From: Cyclobacteriaceae bacterium
GTDB taxonomy: Bacteria > Bacteroidota > Bacteroidia > Cytophagales > Cyclobacteriaceae
Direction of reading: 5' to 3'
Assembly (NCBI GenBank): GCA_016787755.1
Contig: JAEUUA010000023.1
Span: 670,613-734,612, forward strand
DNA length: 64,000 bases
The notes below the pieces were generated by a model. The model was not told the DNA's origin. It made no database searches and saw nothing but the letters and a program-made list of their open reading frames with translations. Position numbers and translations under genes: made by a program. Below, piece after piece: positions 60,869 through 64,000 of this stretch (the stretch's first letter is position 1; each line of letters starts with the position of its first letter).

Positions 60869-61900
60869 ATGGCTACATTCAGCATCTTATCCATCGATGG
60901 GGGCGGCTCGCGAGGCGTAATACCCGCAACCCTATTAGACTGCATTTCAAAAGACCTGAATAAACATCCCATGGAATTGTTTGACCTGGTAGCAGGCACT
61001 TCCACCGGAGGCATCATTGGGATAGGGCTGGCCGCCCGCAAGCAAACACACACATTAGTCGATCTATACTTAACACAATCAAAAAAAATATTTTACGATA
61101 CCGGGTGGGACGACCTGCGTGATGGCTTTGGCAAAAATTTAGGGGCCGATTATTCAAACGATAAATTGAAAAAAATCCTTGAAGAACAATTTGGCACGTT
61201 GACGTTAGGAGATGTTCATACGGATCATCAGGGTAAAAAAATTTTAATGGTCGCTTCCTTCGACCTGAGTCCGCAGGACAATGGAAAGGCCGTCAACTTC
61301 AGGCCGGTGGTGTACAACTCTGGTTTTTTAAAACATAAAAATGAACGTCTGGTAGACATTGCGTTGCGCACCTCTGCAGGGCCAACGTATTTTCCCATCT
61401 ATCAGCAAAAGTATATCGATGGGGGTGTAGCCATGAACCACCCGGCTATGGCGGCTGTTGCCTTTGCCATCAACAAACAAGTAGAGACAGAGGATCTTAA
61501 TTACCGCTACCCGGACGGACTAAAAAAAGGATTAGGACTTGAGGCCCGCGACATCCGTGTGCTGTCCCTTGGCTGTGGCACATCCAACAGAAATTTTATT
61601 GCACCCGACAAAGTAAAGAAAGGTGACTGGGGCAACCTGCAATGGGTAAAATATTTACCCGATCTGCTCACCGAATCAAATGTGCAGGCAGCCGATTATT
61701 ATGTGCGGCAGGTAATGGATAGAAATGATTACAAGCGCATCCAGCTGGAGTTTGATGCAGCCGATGCCCCTGCCGTGTTGAAAGGAAGTGTGTTGGGGCT
61801 GGATGTAAAAAGCCCCACCCTGTTGCGCGCCATGCATGAGTATGCAAAGCAGGTGTATGCGTTGCGTAAGCAGGAGATTTTATCATTCCTCGGATTTTGA
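60869..61900 (+). CDS. Patatin-like phospholipase
   Basis: A 343-residue cytoplasmic lipid hydrolase with the patatin catalytic set: oxyanion hole DGGGSRG (10-16), nucleophile elbow GTSTGG (Ser45), and the catalytic Asp184 in YIDGGVAMNH. There is no signal peptide or membrane anchor. Such compact patatins cleave membrane phospholipids. Some serve as effectors in anti-phage systems (CapV), but no cyclase or sensor gene is adjacent here. It stands behind repeat copy 2. Confidence 0.92.
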   Translation: MATFSILSIDGGGSRGVIPATLLDCISKDLNKHPMELFDLVAGTSTGGIIGIGLAARKQTHTLVDLYLTQSKKIFYDTGWDDLRDGFGKNLGADYSNDKLKKILEEQFGTLTLGDVHTDHQGKKILMVASFDLSPQDNGKAVNFRPVVYNSGFLKHKNERLVDIALRTSAGPTYFPIYQQKYIDGGVAMNHPAMAAVAFAINKQVETEDLNYRYPDGLKKGLGLEARDIRVLSLGCGTSNRNFIAPDKVKKGDWGNLQWVKYLPDLLTESNVQAADYYVRQVMDRNDYKRIQLEFDAADAPAVLKGSVLGLDVKSPTLLRAMHEYAKQVYALRKQEILSFLGF

Positions 61901-61989
61901 AAACAGACAAGAAAGAGTTGTAAAAAAAATTATTAAAAACGGAGCAAGCCGAAAATCCGAAGAAGAGTAGGTGTTGAATTTTCAATTAT

Positions 61990-63258
61990 ATGAAGCCTTG
62001 CATTATTTTCATCTTTTTTTTGAACATTGTGTTCAATGTGCTTGGTCAGCTTGGAATAAATTCAAATAAGACTGTAGCTGAACAATTAGATCAATTTGAA
62101 ACTAATTTGAAAAATGATTGGGATACTTCAAAATATTATAACAAGTCAGATTATACTGAAGTATGCAAAGAAATAGTAATAGAGTATAGAAGATTTAGTA
62201 ATGAAGCAATCATAATTGCTTATTACGATGGATCTGGATACTATTATAAATATATTTTGGGCCAGCAAAACCTGGCAAGAGAATATGGTGTTGGGGAAGT
62301 TGAGATATATTTTCAAGATTTCTTACTTAAGCTACTACCTAAAGATATCACTAGAGAGGAGAGAGAAAAAGAAAAGGCGAAGCTCTACACAATTCTTGGG
62401 AATACAATTGATGCTATTGATTCGGAAACAAACGATAGAATAGCAACCATTTATTCTGCGTACAAGATTAAACACTTGCGGTATTTTCCCGCTAAGACAG
62501 ACATTTTCGCAAAACTTCACTATGGCGAACTAGACAGAGGAAGTTTACTTTTCATGAACAATTCATCGTTGATTTTTGGCCCAGATTTAAATGCATTTAC
62601 AAGCAATATAGTTAGTGGCTATTTGGGCAAGTTTCCTGTAAGATTTAGTTTGGCAACAGTTATTGCCAAAGGGCGCAACAACCCGGTGGATAGTGAAGAA
62701 TTGATAGGGAAAACTGATGCCCAAATTCAAGAAATAGTAAACACGAATTACTCTGAAAATGTAAAGAACAATACATTAGTTTACGTATTGAATGGTGGTG
62801 GTTTTCTTGGGTTTAAGGCCGAATATCCGATTCTAAGTTATAGTAATCTTAATCTGAAAGGGAAGCCGCAGATTGAGCTTTCCTTGAATGCAGCTCTCTC
62901 AGGTCAATTTGAAAAGGCTGGTGGTTCGATTTCAGGTACTGAGGCCGACCTGTTTTATTATTCCGGTGCTGATTTAAAGTCACTGCTTCCATTTAGTGAA
63001 GTAAAGGAGGATGGAAAGCGTATTGAAACGTTTGCCTTGTTTTTGTCGGGAGCATTCAAGGTAATTGGCGGCTCCAAAAATTTTTATAAGAATCTCGAGG
63101 CAGAGAATACTAAAGTTTTTTCTCAGGTTGAACTCTCTATTGGATTCCTATTTAATGGCGTCAAAATATACTACACTTACCTTTATTTTACTAAGCCTAA
63201 TCTCAACGAGATATACCCATCTCGAGTTGGTATAACCTATGTGCCTAGTTTCTTTTAA
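61990..63258 (+). CDS. Secreted hypothetical protein with barrel-like C-terminus
   Basis: A 422-residue protein with a signal peptide (residues 1-20, ending VLGQ). The N-terminal ~150 residues are helical and charged; the rest is beta-rich with alternating strands (GGGFLGFKAEYPILSYSN, QIELSLNAALSGQFE, KVFSQVELSIGFLFNG), ending with YVPSFF, a C-terminal aromatic as in outer membrane barrels. No family is recognised. It lies 89 bases after the patatin gene. Confidence 0.65.
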   Translation: MKPCIIFIFFLNIVFNVLGQLGINSNKTVAEQLDQFETNLKNDWDTSKYYNKSDYTEVCKEIVIEYRRFSNEAIIIAYYDGSGYYYKYILGQQNLAREYGVGEVEIYFQDFLLKLLPKDITREEREKEKAKLYTILGNTIDAIDSETNDRIATIYSAYKIKHLRYFPAKTDIFAKLHYGELDRGSLLFMNNSSLIFGPDLNAFTSNIVSGYLGKFPVRFSLATVIAKGRNNPVDSEELIGKTDAQIQEIVNTNYSENVKNNTLVYVLNGGGFLGFKAEYPILSYSNLNLKGKPQIELSLNAALSGQFEKAGGSISGTEADLFYYSGADLKSLLPFSEVKEDGKRIETFALFLSGAFKVIGGSKNFYKNLEAENTKVFSQVELSIGFLFNGVKIYYTYLYFTKPNLNEIYPSRVGITYVPSFF

Positions 63259-63359
63259 GATTGGACAGCGATTGGAAAAATTTAATAGAAAAATATTTAT
63301 GTTTTTAGTAGTGGGTGAGTAATTTATAAAGTGCGATTAAAAGCACGCAACCGTGTTTC

Positions 63360-63430
63360 CGGGAATTTGCCCCTTTTATACCGGGGATTTACCCCACTAA
63401 TTAGGGGGGAAATACCTTGATTTTAAAAGG
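63360..63430. repeat. GC-rich dispersed repeat, copy 3
   Basis: A shorter copy with a single unit (TTTGCCCCTTTTATACCGGGG region), then ATTTACCCC-ACTAATTA-GGGG and GGAAATACCTTGATTTTAAAAGG. It lies 123 bases upstream of the PLD-like gene, in the same orientation as the other copies. Confidence 0.8.
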
Positions 63431-63553
63431 AATCATCGGTCATCTTTATAGTGCGCAAAGTGAATGGTGAAAATGAAGTTGTTAGCTAGCGTATTCAAAC
63501 GGTACTAGTCCTGATTCTATTTCAAAAAATTTTATAACCTAACCAACTATTGT

Positions 63554-64000
63554 ATGAATAAGAAAGGTTCTTCGGTAGTAATCGCAAACAATGATGTGGT
63601 CTACCTATGGTGGAGTGTGCCTCGAAAGATTAAGGATTGTCTCGGTTTTAGTATTCACCGTGTAGTAAATCAGGTGGAAGATCCCAAAGGCCTTTATGCC
63701 ACAGTGGGCTTCGGTGTAAAGACAGATAAAAGAAAATCACCCCAGACTACAGACGAGTGGCCGATTCAAAGCTTTAACTGGAAAGATTTGTATGCACCTT
63801 CCGATAAGGAACTTCAATATCGCATCTATCCTATGATTGGCAAGTGGGACAATCTCAAACTGGATAAGAAACACGTAATTATCACTGACACTGCTAATAA
63901 AACTCAAAAGTTTGGAGACGTTAAAATCATTTTCAACCGAGGCATTCTTTCTACACAAGCATTTTCCAAATCCGGAAATGGAAAACCCGTAACACCCGAC
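63554..64000 (+). CDS. Phospholipase D-like protein, N-terminal part (3' end outside window)
   Basis: The frame from ATG 63554 is open to the right edge (149 residues seen). It begins MNKKGSSVVIANNDVVYLWW and continues with KIKDCLGFSIHR, PIQSFNWKDLYAPSDKELQYRIYP and the telling stretch FNRGILSTQAF, which in my memory occurs just before the PLD domain of a family of large bacterial phospholipase-D-like proteins. The HKD motifs would lie beyond the window. Repeat copy 3 stands upstream. Confidence 0.6.
   Translation, partial: MNKKGSSVVIANNDVVYLWWSVPRKIKDCLGFSIHRVVNQVEDPKGLYATVGFGVKTDKRKSPQTTDEWPIQSFNWKDLYAPSDKELQYRIYPMIGKWDNLKLDKKHVIITDTANKTQKFGDVKIIFNRGILSTQAFSKSGNGKPVTPD

Noticed and set aside
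60869..61900. CBASS-type anti-phage system around the patatin gene
   Set aside because: No nucleotidyltransferase, ubiquitin-like or sensor gene lies nearby; neighbours are a secreted protein and DUF1684.

Overview
The window looks like a chromosomal piece of a free-living Bacteroidota bacterium, most likely a cytophagalean (Cyclobacteriaceae-like) relative. The reasons are the gldK-gldL-gldM-gldN type IX secretion/gliding cluster with an upstream PorP/SprF-family protein, PorT-like barrels, LytTR/His_kinase pairs, DUF4271 next to a HemD-like protein, TAnnTTTG-type promoter elements, and very few Shine-Dalgarno sequences. Both ends cut genes: an FtsX/MacB-type permease on the left and a phospholipase-D-like protein on the right. 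I see no phage, insertion sequence or CRISPR array.

Layout. 0-6.7 kb: permease end, sugar dehydrogenase, then a compact five-gene minus-strand operon (SRPBCC membrane protein, DUF5519, SpoU methyltransferase, P1 peptidase, class IV aminotransferase). 6.7-8.7 kb: a small unusual locus with a 62-residue peptide ending in a Trp-rich tail, a 243-residue protein with a DDxxD isoprenoid-synthase-like motif, and a divergent six-helix membrane protein ending in a lone HisKA-like segment. The set resembles the comX-comQ-comP signalling genes of Bacillus and is the most interesting item in the window. 9-31 kb: housekeeping and metabolic genes (mutS, two LytTR two-component pairs, an intradiol dioxygenase/thioredoxin-like fusion, oxidoreductases, fatty acid desaturase, GMC oxidoreductase, two tRNAs, a secreted WD40-caspase, uvrA, hemW). 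31.7-39.3 kb: DUF4271, hemD-like, porP/sprF-like and gldKLMN, i.e. the trans-envelope motor and ring of the type IX secretion system. 39-46.6 kb: acetyltransferase, lysine-pathway-like dehydrogenase, AIM24-like protein, gltX, RidA and a PorT-like barrel.

46.7-53.1 kb is a sulfur-compound island on the plus strand: two half-size YeeE/YedE thiosulfate-transport proteins, a TsdA-like dihaem cytochrome, a rhodanese, a TAT-exported SoxB-like metallophosphoesterase, an MBL-fold/double-rhodanese protein and a small membrane protein. A CRP/FNR-type palindrome lies in front of the MBL gene. A NarL-type two-component pair follows. 55-64 kb is an accessory region. It holds a decayed tandem copy of a membrane protein gene, a small protein with a Cys-Pro-Trp tail, tandem paralogous helical proteins, a patatin-like lipase, a barrel-like secreted protein and a PLD-like gene. 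Three copies of a ~70-95 bp GC-rich repeat occur here, two of them upstream of the patatin and PLD genes.
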